64,000 nt of DNA from Desarmillaria ectypa (lineage: Eukaryota > Basidiomycota > Agaricomycetes > Agaricales > Physalacriaceae): positions 1,736,001 through 1,800,000 of the forward strand of contig JAUDYN010000003.1 in NCBI GenBank assembly GCA_030407005.1, in the 5' to 3' direction. The notes beneath the pieces were generated by a model. That model had not been told where the DNA came from and ran no database searches. It saw nothing but the letters and a program-made list of their open reading frames with translations. Of this stretch, positions 22,147-34,425 are shown one piece after another. How positions within the stretch are numbered: the first letter of the stretch is position 1; the number at the start of each line of letters is the position of its first letter. A program made the translations under genes and the position numbers.

Positions 22147-25100
22147 ATGGGCAAATCCAAGAAAAGGCAAGCCAAGGTGCCAGAGGAGGAAGTTTTTCAC
22201 GTTGGTACGCTCGTCAATGCCCTATATGTCCAGCGCCACTCACGAAGTGTTCAGAATGCATTCTGGCTGCAAGAGTGGACGATTCCGGAGATTGGGTATG
22301 TTTTACCGTGCTCGGGTTCCTTCACGCACTTATTTGATGTTTATTTATGCAAGGAATATCTCGTCAAAGTGAATTATATTTGTTCTGATTATCAGATTCC
22401 TGGCTCATATTTAATTGCAGTGGGGAGGCTATGGCGATGAAGAAAATTCGTTAGGACTATCCCGGCGCAATATCTGAATCCAGCTGACCTTATTTCGCTA
22501 GATGGGAGCCTGCCAGTGGTGTTGCAAACTGCCAGCAATTACTGAAAAGATTCTGGCAGCATGTCGGCATGGACAACGAAGACTATCAAGTCGGCTATGA
22601 AACACATGCAAAAGAGAGCTGGATAAGTACGTCACATTATGATTCCGAAACGAAACAGTTCTGAACCTTGGCCTCTTGAAGGGCAGGAAAAGGCCCAGTT
22701 CAAGAAAAAATTTGGCAAGGAAATCGAGAGAGAGAAAGCGCTTGATAGAGAAAGCGAGGATGCTTATTTACGCAAAACCAAATTCGTCAGTTAGTTCCAA
22801 TAGTTGCATAGGTAATTGCTAATCTCCTCTTCAGGGGCGCAAAAAAAGCTCACAGAAGAACAAAGGGAAGGGTAAACAGAAGGCGGTTCGTCGTGAAAGT
22901 TTTACCACTGCCACATTTTTAGATGTCTTTATTTTCGGCAGATGATCCTGTTGAGCGATTCGTCTGAAGACGATACACCACTCAGTAGTATGTCTAAAAC
23001 CCCGACGACAGGAACGAAGCGAAAGAGGAGTCGATCTGCGCTATCCTCCGACTCTGATGTACGCAGCCTGCTTTGCTTGATTATATAATTCCTTGGATGG
23101 TATCGGTTTATGCATCTATTCCAGGGGAAAAGCAAACGAAAAAAGATTTCTACCGCTTCCGATAAGGACAATGCAGCATCGCTATTTTCTGACCGAGAGT
23201 CCTCTACCGACATCGTACCAGAATCCAGGGTTGAGAAGGATACGTCGTCAAAACCCGATTTACACATCCAGACGGCGTTTAACTCAAAAGGACTTGATCT
23301 GCCACCTCCTGCGTCTGATCCTTCCCCGCCCAGAAGTGCTATTGGTCAAATAGCTTCTCAACCGACACCTGACGTTCCCCAAGTGCCTACGCCAACAACT
23401 GCACATGCTTCGACACCCACGATTCCTCAGAAAAAGCCGCACATCCCATCCTACAAAGCTCCGCCACGGATCCAGATGATCGACATTCCTGGCCAGTCTG
23501 ATGGTATAGGGATCTCAGTGAAACAACGCTTATCTCAGAGTGCCCTGACGCCTACAAATCTGCAGACCAGCACGAAACCTCCTCTTCCTTCAAGGAAGGA
23601 CTCTACCTTAAGCAAGCTCAGCTTCAAACGCATGCCTGCTGTCTTACCTGCTCCTGCAAATCGATACACAGCTACTTCCTCGAGACCAAGTACAATAGTA
23701 CCGAAGGGCAACCATCCCCCAAGACGATCGAGTATCTCACATTCACACGTCACCTTTAGCGCGTAGGCGCTTCCTTCCTCTTCGCTATATAAAGCTCATG
23801 GTGTTCACTACAGCTCGCCCTCTGATCAGCTTATGCACGAGGCCGAAGAATTACTGCAGGATATCATGCCTCCCGAGTAAGTCTCCTATGACTACCCAGC
23901 TGTCGTCAAAATTCATACCCAGGATGAAGGCTTGCAGCGCCTCTCGAACCTCCAGCTGACAAACCCAGCGAACCTGTCATACCTCCAAAATCGATTGCGA
24001 AACAGATGCCTGCAAAGTAGGTTCGACAGTTGTACGGCGTTAAAACCTGTGATTGATTCCTAGAAATCACAGAATCCCGAAAATTTGGAAGTGGGAGGGC
24101 GATATGTTCTGCTTACAGGACAAAAAGGATAGGGTAGCTTATGGTCGAGTTTCTCTCACTGATGCAACACCTGTTGCCAACAATGGGATGCCCCTCAGCA
24201 TTGCGTTCCCCGCTACAGCCACTTCCTTGCAGTTTGGTTCAATGTATCATGCAGTGGATGTGTCAAATTGCCTTTCATCTTGGATGCCAGTTTCCCAGTT
24301 TGCACGGCTAGTTCCTTTACAAGACATTGGGCATACTCGGCTGAGGACTCTTTCTAAGTACATGGAGAAGCACGGACTTGTGCGTCGCTTACTGCAGTTT
24401 TGTGTTCCTTCCTTCCTTACTACTCCTTCAGGTCGCAATTTCCCCAACGAAGCCCTCATTTGAGGACACCGTAGAGTCCCATGTCCTTTATTTACCTGCA
24501 TCGTCGCCGATTGTCAAGTACTTCTCTGGCATTCCCATAATCAAGGACGTCGAAACCCTGTTCTTTGTGGCCATCTTGGCCAGGCGCATTCGGGACAAGC
24601 CATCTGTATCTGCATCATCTTTGAACGAGTATAACGTCTTCGGGGACCAGCCCAAGTACATATTAAACGCAGGACTCCAGCATGCTTTACGAATACTCAA
24701 ATATCCTCATTGGCTCCACGATTTTCTATCACGACGTCCACGCGATTACTGCGTCTGGTATGACGATGACAAACAGGACATGCGCAGGAAACATAAACCT
24801 TTTGATTTAAAGGGTGGGAATTTGGAGACTTATTGGCTCGCGGCGATCCTGGAGCAGTACGGAGGCGCAAACAAGGGATATAAGGCCGATGTTGAGGTTA
24901 TTTTCGTCCATGTCGGGGCTGTAAAAACTCTTCACCAACTGATGGCTTTGGTTGAGCGGCGGGCCAAGAGGCCCGATATCCTCTTCGTTACGTTTGGAAC
25001 GCATCAGAGAGTACATCCGAATCGATGGGGATTCCAGCGTATATATCCCATAGGCAAGTCACTTGATTGCCTCGCACCCGGCAGTTCTGACCATTCTACA

Positions 25101-25874
25101 GGAGGTATCATGACATTCACACCAAAGGCTCTGGTGGAAGACCCTTTGGGTATCCATCACAGAGTCAGTCAGATATCGGAAAACAACAACTGGGAGGCGT
25201 ACCTCATGCCTGCTGCCCTCGGGATGGCAGTGCATTTGCATTACAAGAACTGGGAAGCCTTGGAGGCCTTTGACAAGTGCGTCACATTCTTTAGGACATT
25301 TCGTTGTCACTGACTGCATTTTAGAGGCGAATTTCTGTATGATTTCCTTCTAACGGCTATCGATGAAGGGAAAATTTCGTTCATGTGTTCACCCCCCATA
25401 AGTTCCCATCCTGTTTGTTCAACGGAGCCGTTTAAAACAAAGCCGTTCTCTGAGCGCCGTTTCGAGGAGCCTGTCCATGACTGGCTTCTAGACCAAGCTC
25501 TCATCATTTCGGCAGGGCCCCGGGAGATCCTGGAATATTCCATCCGGGAATTCAGAACGAAATATGCCAACCAGTCAGAAGATTTGTACCCATCTCTGAT
25601 ACAAACAGACCTAAGTCAGGACCTTTGGCTCATGCAGCAGCAGCCTGTGATCATGGATCGATATCGTCGCTTTGTAGCGTTGAAAGGCGAGTTTGAAAAG
25701 CCTCCCGACCAAAATGGGGTAATTATTCCGTGTCGGACTTGATGATGATCGATTTCTTATCGCTCGCTCTAGGTCGAATGGTCCACGACATCCACCTTTG
25801 ATTGTAAAGATACATTTTCCAGATATATGCAGCGTAATGCGGTCCACATGAACCAGAGTCCTAGAGACCCGTAA
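22147..25874 (+). CDS. Chromodomain protein, 978 residues, Chp1-sized
   Basis: Sixteen exons join in phase (22147-22204, 22255-22295, 22354-22368, 22421-22449, 22502-22626, 22682-22785, 22835-22885, 22942-23058, 23125-23762, 23814-23876, 23930-24016, 24064-24379, 24432-25053, 25102-25276, 25325-25718, 25773-25874). Residues about 13-60 form a chromodomain: EEEVFHVECILAARVDDSGDW then EYLVKWGGYGDEENSWEP, keeping the aromatic cage (F of VFHVE, W and Y of VKWGGY), so methyl-lysine reading is plausible. A basic Lys-rich stretch and a long disordered Ser/Pro region follow. Residues from about 430 on are an ordered region (IWKWEGDMFCLQDKKDRVAYGRV to the end) with no family I recognise. Chp1 of fission yeast has a similar size and an N-terminal chromodomain; orthology is not shown. 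Intron 25054-25101 has a GC donor; exon 3 is 15 nt. Confidence 0.8.
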
Positions 25875-26099
25875 AGGAACATTACGTTCGAGTTTGAATT
25901 TTTGAGCCGCTATGCAAGCATGCTCTTGTAGATACGCAACTATATAGCTCTAATAATGTGTTGTACAATAGTGTTGTATTTCAGCCGATTCGTGGAAATC
26001 ACATGCGAACTACTGAGCCGGAGGACCGAAGGGTCCAAGTATAACTCTAGCGCGTCCCCAAAAGTTGTGTCTATTACCAGTACTTCCTTTTCAACCATC

Positions 26100-26836
26100 A
26101 TGGAATCCATCGAGGCCATCGTCAACAATCCAGCCTACCACGACTATCTCTCCATTCTCAAAGGCGCTCGCAATGGATTTGTGTACGGCGTCAAAGTCAG
26201 GTTCCCGCATGCCCTGGTCATGTCTATTCTCTTTGGAAAAGGAGAGTAAGTAGCCTGACTCTGCTCTTCACCCGAGCTCTGTTTCTTACGGCGGATACAG
26301 CTGGCAAACGCGGGCCCGTAGTATCTACCGGGCAACAAAACAGCACGCATTCAACCTAGCTAAATTTGTCTCCATATACAAGGCCCTTCTTCTGCTCCAG
26401 CGAAAGGCGAACGGTGGGAAGGAGAGGAGCGCGGATGCTTTCATTGCAGGTCTGCTGGGTGGCTACGTTGTGTTTGGCAACCGAACAGCTGTCAACGAGC
26501 AGGTATGTGATGAATTCATGTGACGACTATTGTCAACTGAATCCTTTCCCTTAGATTGTGCTTTACGTGGTTTCTCGTGTTGTATCATCTTTCATTCCGC
26601 GGGCAGCTGCCCCGTACTCATCATCGTCGGGCTCAACATCCGGAGTCGTGAGGCCCATGCCCCCCGATTCACGGTACTTTACTGTATTCGCCGCTCTTTC
26701 ATGGGGTGCAGTGATGTGGCTATTCAACCATCGCGGTCAAACGATACAGCCAGGCATGTTCAATTCCATGACATACTTGTACCGGGACTCGGAGAAGTGG
26801 AAGAATTTGAAGACATTACTTTGGCACAACACCTAG
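26100..26836 (+). CDS. PXMP4: Peroxisomal membrane protein 4 (PXMP4/PMP24), Tim17-like fold
   Basis: Exons 26100-26245, 26301-26502 and 26555-26836 give 209 residues, the family's usual size. The sequence MESIEAIVNNPAYHDYLSILKGARNGFVYGVKVRFPHALVM, GDWQTRARSIYRATKQHAFNLAKFV and the Gly-rich FIAGLLGGYVVFGNRTAVNEQIVLYVVSRVV are typical of PXMP4, a multi-span protein of the peroxisomal membrane of unknown activity. The C-terminal YFTVFAALSWGAVMWLFNH and MTYLYRDSEKW are also conserved. The gene converges on the BTB gene, with 23 bp between stop codons. Confidence 0.9.
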
Positions 26837-26859
26837 ACTACTCTTATTCACTCAGGTTA

Positions 26860-28093
26860 TTAGAGATCATATAACCCATTGATAGGATCATCACCATCTG
26901 TCGTTTCCTTGTGCTGATCCACACGTCGGATGACCCTTCTACATTTGTACTAGAGATAAATCAGTAATTGAGATTCTGAGTTCGAATGCGAGCCTTACGC
27001 CGAGCATGTCAACCGCGGCAGAACAAGCCTTGTGGCAGATTTTGCAATCTGATAATAACGGCCGTATAACGTCCATCTCACCGGCAACGTCTGTATCTGA
27101 AGTAGGCGAAGTAATTAAGTTTCGGGCGAGTACAATGAGCGGCTAGAACTGACTTGATTGAATTTTGCCCAAAAGGTATGTCCTTCTAGCCTCCCAAAGT
27201 GACGTTGTCTGTCGTTGATGGGATGTACAGAGTCCGTATCCTGTCAGTGTTCGGAGCATTAGCAGTACATTGTGCCAAGCTGATGGAAACGCACCGTAGG
27301 GAAATATTTCTTCCCCGGAAAGAATTCGCCGTAGCGCCTGGACTCGAAAGTTCTGCAGAACAAGGACTCTGTGATACGCAGCCACTGTTGGGATGACCTC
27401 AACTTCAGATGCGCCATAGGACGCTATTGGATCAAGGTACTGGCTCGCCGTCGACGCCGCAGTTCCTAGGCTAAAGGCAACGGCATAGCCATATACACGA
27501 AGGGGATCGGTTGGTGCATGTGCTGATAGATGGACGCTCAGCGTTTCGGTGATAGATTCGATGCAATATTTATCTGCAAGGGTGAGTAACAGTTGTATAA
27601 CGGGCAGCGGTATGATTGTTCCGGGATTGTAGTACTGCCGCTGGAACAGATGATTGTACTGAGCGCTGTTGTGGTCACGATAATGTTTTGTATGGATGGG
27701 GAGCCCGGGCGGATTATGCAGTACATTTAAGAGAACTGTCAGATTGCTTGCATGTTCATCGAGTCTGACTATCTGGTCAGCAGGAGTTATTCGGCTGTCG
27801 CAGCAGTTGAACATGTCACCTAAAACACCAATGTTACGCAGTAAAGGCATGAAGGGAATCAAAAACATACAGAATACATTACTATTTTCAAGCGCTTTTC
27901 GGCTGGCATGGAACACTTGGTTGTCAGGTATAGACGAAACAATAATGTCCGGTTCCAGGCATTCAAAGGTGGTCAAAGTCATCGACATCTGATCCACTAC
28001 AGAGTAAACCCTAAGATTATATATGTCTCCTAGTGACGGAATAAAGGCTATGTCGGCGTGGCGCGGACGTGTCCCTTCTGTGGGCGCCGTCAT
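26860..28093 (-). CDS. BTB/POZ-domain protein of the basidiomycete type
   Basis: Exons 28093..27871, 27819..27154, 27096..26999 and 26949..26860 give 358 residues. The N-terminal PDIIVSSIPDNQVFHASRKALENSNVFCDMFNCCDS and IVRLDEHASNLTVLLNVLHNPP form a BTB fold, as in the large, poorly characterised BTB family expanded in mushrooms. PVIQLLLTLADKYCIESI matches the helical segment that follows. The C-terminal Cys residues (SDCKICHKACSAAVDMLG) fit the usual family ending. The intron 27820-27870 is a multiple of three and could be retained. A shorter start at 27990 (MSMTL) is possible. Partner and function unknown; Cullin-3 adaptor or transcriptional roles are only family possibilities. Confidence 0.75.
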
Positions 28094-28313
28094 GATTTAC
28101 GTGGATGTAAATGAAAGATCGTAGCACGTACGATATAATGCAGCAGGCCTCCGTCAGATATACATGTACTAGAATTCGTGACAAATGCATGTTCCAACAC
28201 GAAGTGAAAAAGTCAAAGGAGGGGGTGTAACCGCAACGAAGAAGAAAGGTCATAGTGGTATCATCAAAGCAGGTAAAGAAGGATCTAAACAACCAATATC
28301 CCAGAGAGCGCCC

Positions 28314-29177
28314 CTACACGATAATACACTTTGTCGATTTCTTCTCTTTCTGTTTCGGTGGTGCGCCACTTCCGCTCGCTGGACCTGCTTCTAGACTTCG
28401 CGTTTGTCGCAGCGCTCGCACGAGATTCATGAATAGGCGTTCGACATTTTGTGCTGTTTTCGCCGACGTTTCGATAAATTCGCAGCCAAACTGCCGCGCA
28501 AGAGCAGCACCTTCCTCCTTTGACACTTCCCGCTCATAAGTTTTGTCGCATTTATTGCCGACTAGCATAAAGATGGGATCTCCCCTTTTCACCCGCCGCA
28601 TCGACTGGCGGAAAACCTCCAGGCGATCGAACGTTGACCGAGATGCAATTGAATACACAAGGATAAAGCCTTGACCCTCCCTAGCAAGACAGAGACCATG
28701 GATAAAGGAGCCGGCTGGAAGATGCTGAGGAGACTAACCGAACCCATTGATCTCGTAGTGTAGCATACTCCTCTGCCCTCGACGTCAGATCCTGGTGCGC
28801 GGAACGAAGGGGTATGTACTCACCCTGCCCCGCAGTGTCAATTACTTCTACAAAACACATACGATTGTCCACTATCAGTTGCTTCCGGTAAGCGTCTTCT
28901 ATCGTTGGGTCATATGTCTGGCAAAACGAAGTGAACACAAGAGTACGTCAGGGCCGGTAGCCATGAGACACACCTCTAGAGGCAGGCGCGAAATTTGTGT
29001 GAACTGAGAGATGCAAAGCGACGGATGATAAACGCACCAACAAAACAGTTTAACGTGAACTTGAAGGAAAATGAGGCTTGAGATCAGATATAGGCGGGAG
29101 CACAAGCGCACCTGGACAGCGAGAGCTGTTTTGCCCACACCACCATCACCAAGAACAGCTACTCTCCAGTTGTCCAT
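28314..29177 (-). CDS. Ras-family small GTPase, prenylated (CIIV)
   Basis: Exons 29177..29112, 29003..28974 (30 nt), 28917..28824, 28772..28739 and 28680..28314 give 196 residues. G1 is GDGGVGKTAL, G2/switch I TYDPTIEDAYRKQ, G3 [28 protein letters not shown], G4 NKCDK and G5 ETSAK. The end is a CaaX box (CIIV) after a Lys-rich tail, so farnesyl or geranylgeranyl anchoring is expected. GDGGVGKT in place of GAGGVGKS matches the fungal RasB/Ras2 type rather than the main Ras1. Helix 1 between G1 and G2 (QFTQISRLPLE) is divergent from the usual FxxNHFVE. The first intron is 108 nt, long for this window. Confidence 0.92.
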
Positions 29178-32100
29178 TTCTGAAGAAGACGTTGAATATA
29201 TGAATCAATGAAATGTTCCAGGACGGTGTACCTCAGAAAGGTCAGAGTAAGCGCAAATGAAAGTGTCGAATAAAGTGAGAAGAGTCGGGCAGAAAGTGAG
29301 ATAGGAGAGCGTGAAAGATGAAGGGAGACAAGCAAGGTAGCAGCAAAAGAAAAGAGGCAAGATTGAGAGGGAGGTCGTTCAAAATCGTGTTTCGTGGGTG
29401 TGTCGTAAAGAAAGGCGGAGGGGACAGGATAGCCTTAGGGAAACGGCAAGCGACTCAAATTGGGCCAATTCGTCTTAAAGATTAGCGACAGACTCCTATT
29501 TATTCCTTATTTGGTTAAATTTCCTTCTTTAGACTGTATTTTTCCCTCTTTTATTTCTCCGTAACCGGCATCTGGGCTCCGAATTCGCGGGTTCTGCTCA
29601 CCTCATCGCCCTCACTGACTCGGCCATCTCCGTTCATCGACGAGTACATGTCAACCTCCCGTCCAAAAATGTCAGTTATTTTCATACCCTATCATGTATG
29701 TATCATGTCAGGAGATGCCTCACGAATCGATGCAGTCAACCTTCACCTCTGCGACCCGTTTTGCCATGTTTCGGCCCAACTTGCTGTCCAATTAAAACTG
29801 TTTTGCTGTATTACTGCATGTCCTCTCGGGTACAACCGTCTTAAGCAGAACCCTGGCATGTACGACATACACAGCACACAAGAGCCACCTGTTCACAGGC
29901 GGCTGTCGGCTCTGCCATTTCGATTTCCAGGACAAGACATTCTAAGGATCATTCTCACCAATTTCCTTCCAAGGTCCTTGCGGAGCCGATAGATGGGACA
30001 CAGACTCAGTAAAATTAGATACCCGCTAGGGATCAGTATTCTCTGTAGAAGCCCTCGAAATTCACATAGAGGGCGGAACAGAGAGACATTTTCAACAACC
30101 CCCAAATTCATTCAATCCAACACGTCTTAGATTGTCAGAAAGAAGCGAGTTTGTCTGAAAAACATTTCTGCGGGTCTTATTTTGAAATACAAAGGATGCT
30201 TGATATGTAAGTCTAAACTCAAATAACCCCAGAGCATAAGCCAATCGTATTCAAAGTCATACGCTCGTTGTCGTTACTTATATACATAGGTCTCCCTGGC
30301 ATGTGGCAGGGTCTGCCATAACCGGGGATTGGTGAATGCCTCTTGTAACGTAGTACCGGGGGTTGCAGAATGGAATAATCATACGACAAAGTCAAAGGTG
30401 ATGGGAACAAGAGGGGGGAATCATGCACTGAGACCATTCCATCCGCCGGGTCCCGTAACGGCAAGGCAGGAGGGGACGAGACGAGGACAATGATTAATTT
30501 AGAACCACCTTGATCACTCCCACGTGGGGAGGACTCTGTGCCTTCATCTAATCTTATCGCCAATTCTCTGTATAGCCTTTGGGTCCTCAGTGAAAAGGTA
30601 TAGCCTGGTTTGAGCCTTGTCAGATAGTGCTGAGAGAGTGATTAGAGTTTGTAACCACGAGGTGCCTCGCAGATAATCGCATGGACCAACAAGGATCAAC
30701 GTCCAAGGGGAACCAGGACTGCCCCTGGATGACCTTGAGTTGAACCACTAGTGCCTCTCTTTTAATCCTGAGTGCCTTGTTACGCTGATGGATCAGGTAC
30801 CTGCGCGGTTGCTATTAATTTCGTTTCTGTCGTTATCCCTCGTTGTCCTGAAGGTTTCGAACAACTCCTTTGGAATAGTTCTCCTTGTGCATATGACTCG
30901 AATCTGATGGACCCCACTCCCGCTTTTTGGCGCTCATTTTTAATGCCAACGAACCTCCACGTACTCAATTCAGCACATGCCCCATTGATTTTTTATTTTG
31001 GTCGAATCAACAGGCGCCGGGGTGAGTGGGTATATCTCGGGGCCTTTCTCATCACGGAGTTCTGCTCTCTTAATGAAAATTGGGTTCTTTCCGGCATTTC
31101 CTCTCGGGAAAACTTGGCTTGTTATCTCACAGGTGTCGCCACAAATACCCCTTGTTGGCAAACAAATAGTTAAATAACTTGCCCAGTCTTAGTATATATC
31201 CCCTGAGTATCCCCACCGTGTCCTGTAAAGAATTCCACTCCGTCCTCATTTGTTCTTTCTTAGCATCATCCAATGACAATATAGGCAGGCGTTCAAATAC
31301 CTTATATTCCGTCGATAACGGCCTATCGACGACCTTGGCCCCAACTATCCTTAAGTAGGCGTCTTCTTATAGTCTCTCGGCATCCATTCAAATTACCGTT
31401 CAATACGAGTTTCCCATGTGTTCATGAATAAATGATAAGCCAACTTTACTTATTCCTTCCATTTCCCAGCTGATGTTGTCGTGGGATGGAGTGCTACGTT
31501 TTGGCGTTCTACATTCGAGTCTGAGAGGTAGCCCCTGTCTTCCGCATCATACTGACACGTCAGCTTGACTACGTCACAAACACGTCAGCGCAAACGCATA
31601 CTCGTATGCAGTGGGAACAATACGTATATAGCAAGGCGTTAGGCTTAGTTAAAAGGCTGTCGTACAAGTACAATTGGAAAAACACCTCGAGAAGTGGTAT
31701 ATACACGTATTGCACGTGCACAATCTTCATAACTAGCAAAATTACCACTCTATGGGTAGTCGAGTTTACTATAAACAAAATGGGGAATTCAATGGCTCAA
31801 AACGTACGCTTGGCCAAAGAAGCAGGGTGAACGTACTCGTATAATAAACAATGTTGTGTGCGTATGGGAAGAAAGGAAGTCGGCGTGTGATAGAACAAAT
31901 AAATCGAGGCTGTTTTGTGGTCTTCTTCGTCGCGTTTCCGGTGGTGCATGGCTATGCAGCGCCCAAACTCCAGATCCCCAACAAGTCCGACATATATGCT
32001 GCAACGCATTTCACACGGGCGCTCAATCCTGGCGGCTGAATTCGGCTTGGGTAAGGTCGAGTACAAAGGTATGGAAGTGGTTGGCGGGGGGTTCAATGAT

Positions 32101-33335
32101 CTTTATAGGTTTCTTATTGCTCGCCTTCGAACCGAATGGCTGGAGAGCAGTCGCAACAGAGGGAAATGGGCGGAGAGCGCGCGAAGAAGGGAAAGATGGA
32201 TTTCGTCGAGGCACGGTCCTTTTCGCCTGTCCAGAAGTGCACGACGAACCAGCAAGCGGCGACGAGATAGTGGGTCGTGACATGGTCAAGGACGCTAAGA
32301 CGAGTATATCGTGAGTCGAGGACGCTAAAAGAGAAAGAAACGTACCCATTATGCTTGAGGAGGCTCGAATGGAAACAGGGATACGGACGCCTAGGAAAGT
32401 GAAAGTGAAAGTACGGGGAAGAGAGAGATAAGGAACGATTGAGAGTAATTAAATGCTTTGGGGGGTTCCCCAAATTGTCAAATGTTCAGTTGGGGATTGT
32501 CTTTTTTTAGAAGCCTGCTAATGCCGCCCTGATATTCGGGCCAGCTCGGTGGGCTGCCGGACTTCGGCACCAGCCATTATTCCGGCCTACAAATAACAAC
32601 GGGCGCATACCTTGCAAATACCTTGTAGTATCTTACCAACCCACAACTAACAGCGGTCGGAATATTCTTATCATTTGCCGGACTTGTTGCTTTGTCCAGA
32701 AACTGTTGTCGCGCCACAGGTTTCTCCGGGGCTAGTAGCATTCTCGATGCATCATACAACATGACCAATATTCTCGGCCTTTGGAATGGGATGATACTTG
32801 CATACCTGTTACATTTGAACTGCCAAGTATATCCTATTGAAACTATAGATATTTATGTGATACATATTGTTACAAGCGAGCTGAGCAAATGGCGATGTGG
32901 GTTTAGAATGCAAGAGCTGCTGATGTTCTAGGATGGATGAATGGAGATATCGACAATAAAAAGGACTCTGGTAAAGTATTAAGCCCGACAAATATCGGCT
33001 GGGGAATTGGGAGTCTTGTCGCAGGGGAATATATGTGTGCTGGAAGCGTCAGCAATGATCAGGAAATAGGTAGAGACTGGCCGTCGCGGGGGGGTGGAAA
33101 CATGCTGCAAATATGGCTGGTACAAAGGGCCACCCTTCTGCTCGCGTGCTTTCCCCACGCTCGGAACCTCCCTTTCTACAAACCAAGTTAGAACTATGAC
33201 GCAGCTCCGCTAATAGTCCGAAAAAGACGATATATGAAACCAAGACACCTCGTCAGAACCTTCTTCAAGAGGAAGTGATTGGGTGAAGATGGACGGGCAA
33301 GTCATCAACGCGAGCACTGAAACAGCTCGTGACGA
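29178..33335. other. 4.1-kb stretch with no recognisable gene
   Basis: Both strands were read from the Ras start to the MOH1 stop. All open frames are short and lack domain or splice continuity. I find no tRNA, no transposase or reverse-transcriptase remnants and no long repeat. The leading ~300 bp are probably the Ras promoter and 5' UTR, as Ras here runs leftward. In a window where genes are normally 50-500 bp apart this is by far the largest gap apart from the retrotransposon. It could hold a long non-coding RNA, a fast-evolving gene or an old element eroded beyond recognition. Confidence 0.5.
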
Positions 33336-33834
33336 CTACTGTACGTCCGTAAGCAGATTACGCTCAAGGATGTATTTGCCTTCTTTGTACTTCTGAGAAG
33401 GCTCATAGGCTTTGTCCTACACAGTGCCGTTTAGTTTTGATTAAATGATGAATGGACACGAGGGACGCACGTATTTCCATCCGAGACAGGTGCTGCACTT
33501 GCAGCAATAGATGTCTCGCACGGTGTGGGCGCCTGTCGTCATGGTACGATCGTTCGGCTCGCCCTCGACAACATTGACGCTGGGGCAGAACAAGGTCAAA
33601 TGAGAAGGAGCTGGCAGAACAAAAGGAAGAACATACACTCCGTCAAAGAGATAAGCCCTGCCGTGCTGGCCATTGAACGCCTGAGAAGTGTAATTAGTAG
33701 GTAGGTGCAATTAGGGTGTCGATGGAGAGACATACTCTGGATATCATGGAGTGAATGGTTGCCAGATGGGTCTTGCAGGTAGAGCAGCCATAAATGCGCT
33801 CTCCAGCGAGATAGCGGCGATAGCTCATGCCCAT
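33336..33834 (-). CDS. MOH1: Yippee zinc-binding protein (MOH1)
   Basis: Exons 33834..33736, 33680..33637, 33579..33471 and 33416..33336 give 110 residues, exactly the family size. Yippee proteins bind zinc through two CxxC pairs: IYGCSTCKTHLA and DIYCCKCSTCLGWKY. RAFNGQHGRAYLFDGVVNV and RTMTTGAHTVRDIYC are hallmark stretches, and it ends DKAYEPSQKYKEGKYILERN. In yeast Moh1 is linked to the GID ubiquitin ligase environment and stationary-phase survival; Yippee-like proteins elsewhere are substrate-receptor-like. All introns are GT-AG. Confidence 0.93.
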
Positions 33835-34425
33835 CTTGATATCAGCGAAGCACTTGTGAGAAGGTACTGTGTTAATGAGTAGGAGCCAAGACGGGCGCAA
33901 TGCAGGGAAGTATAACAAGTCAGTCAGTATCCCGGGGCCCTTTATATAAATGACGGTCGTGTGAAGAAGATAATAGTGAGATATAGTGAAAGAAGGAAGA
34001 TGACAGTATTGCGCAGATGCCGCTGCCGAGTATTTTGCTTTATTGGTCTATCTTAGTACCATGCCGCTGGCGGCTACAACCTGACACTGGGCCTTTTCTA
34101 GCCCCTACTGACTACATCTACAGCCTCTAGCTCAGTCAAGTTACCGCTCTAACTCCGCTATGGTGGAAGTATTCACAGAACGGTTTTGCCCGGTACGAGT
34201 GCAAATTTCGTCAGCTGCCATTCGCGGATCTAATAAAGTGCACTGTTCGAGGTTCGAACTCGAGAAGCATTGCAGAATGTCCGTCCACGTGATTGATTAC
34301 CCAAGCCGACTACTTGCGGAGGACCATCACTCGCCAGACCAAGTGCACGTCGCGACTACTTCCTTACCGCCAAACTGGGTCTTACTTTCTGCTCCTCTGC
34401 CTTGGCGCACATTGCCGCATCTTCT
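33835..34425. promoter_or_regulatory. Divergent upstream region of MOH1 and ULP1
   Basis: 591 bp between outward-facing starts. It contains a B-box-like ggttcgaac at about 34250, but no tRNA can be folded around it. No gene is supported. Confidence 0.4.

Noticed and set aside
27820..27870. Coding continuation CMFLIPFMPLL in the BTB protein
   Set aside because: The 51-nt segment has strong GTATGT...TTTTAG borders and interrupts the BTB core, so it is treated as an intron although it is frame-neutral.
31789..32349. Overlapping open frames on both strands in the 4.1-kb gap
   Set aside because: They shadow each other, carry no domain and share no splice-consistent continuation.
34245..34262. 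ggttcgaactc resembling a tRNA B-box
   Set aside because: No A-box at the right distance, no acceptor or anticodon stem can be paired around it.
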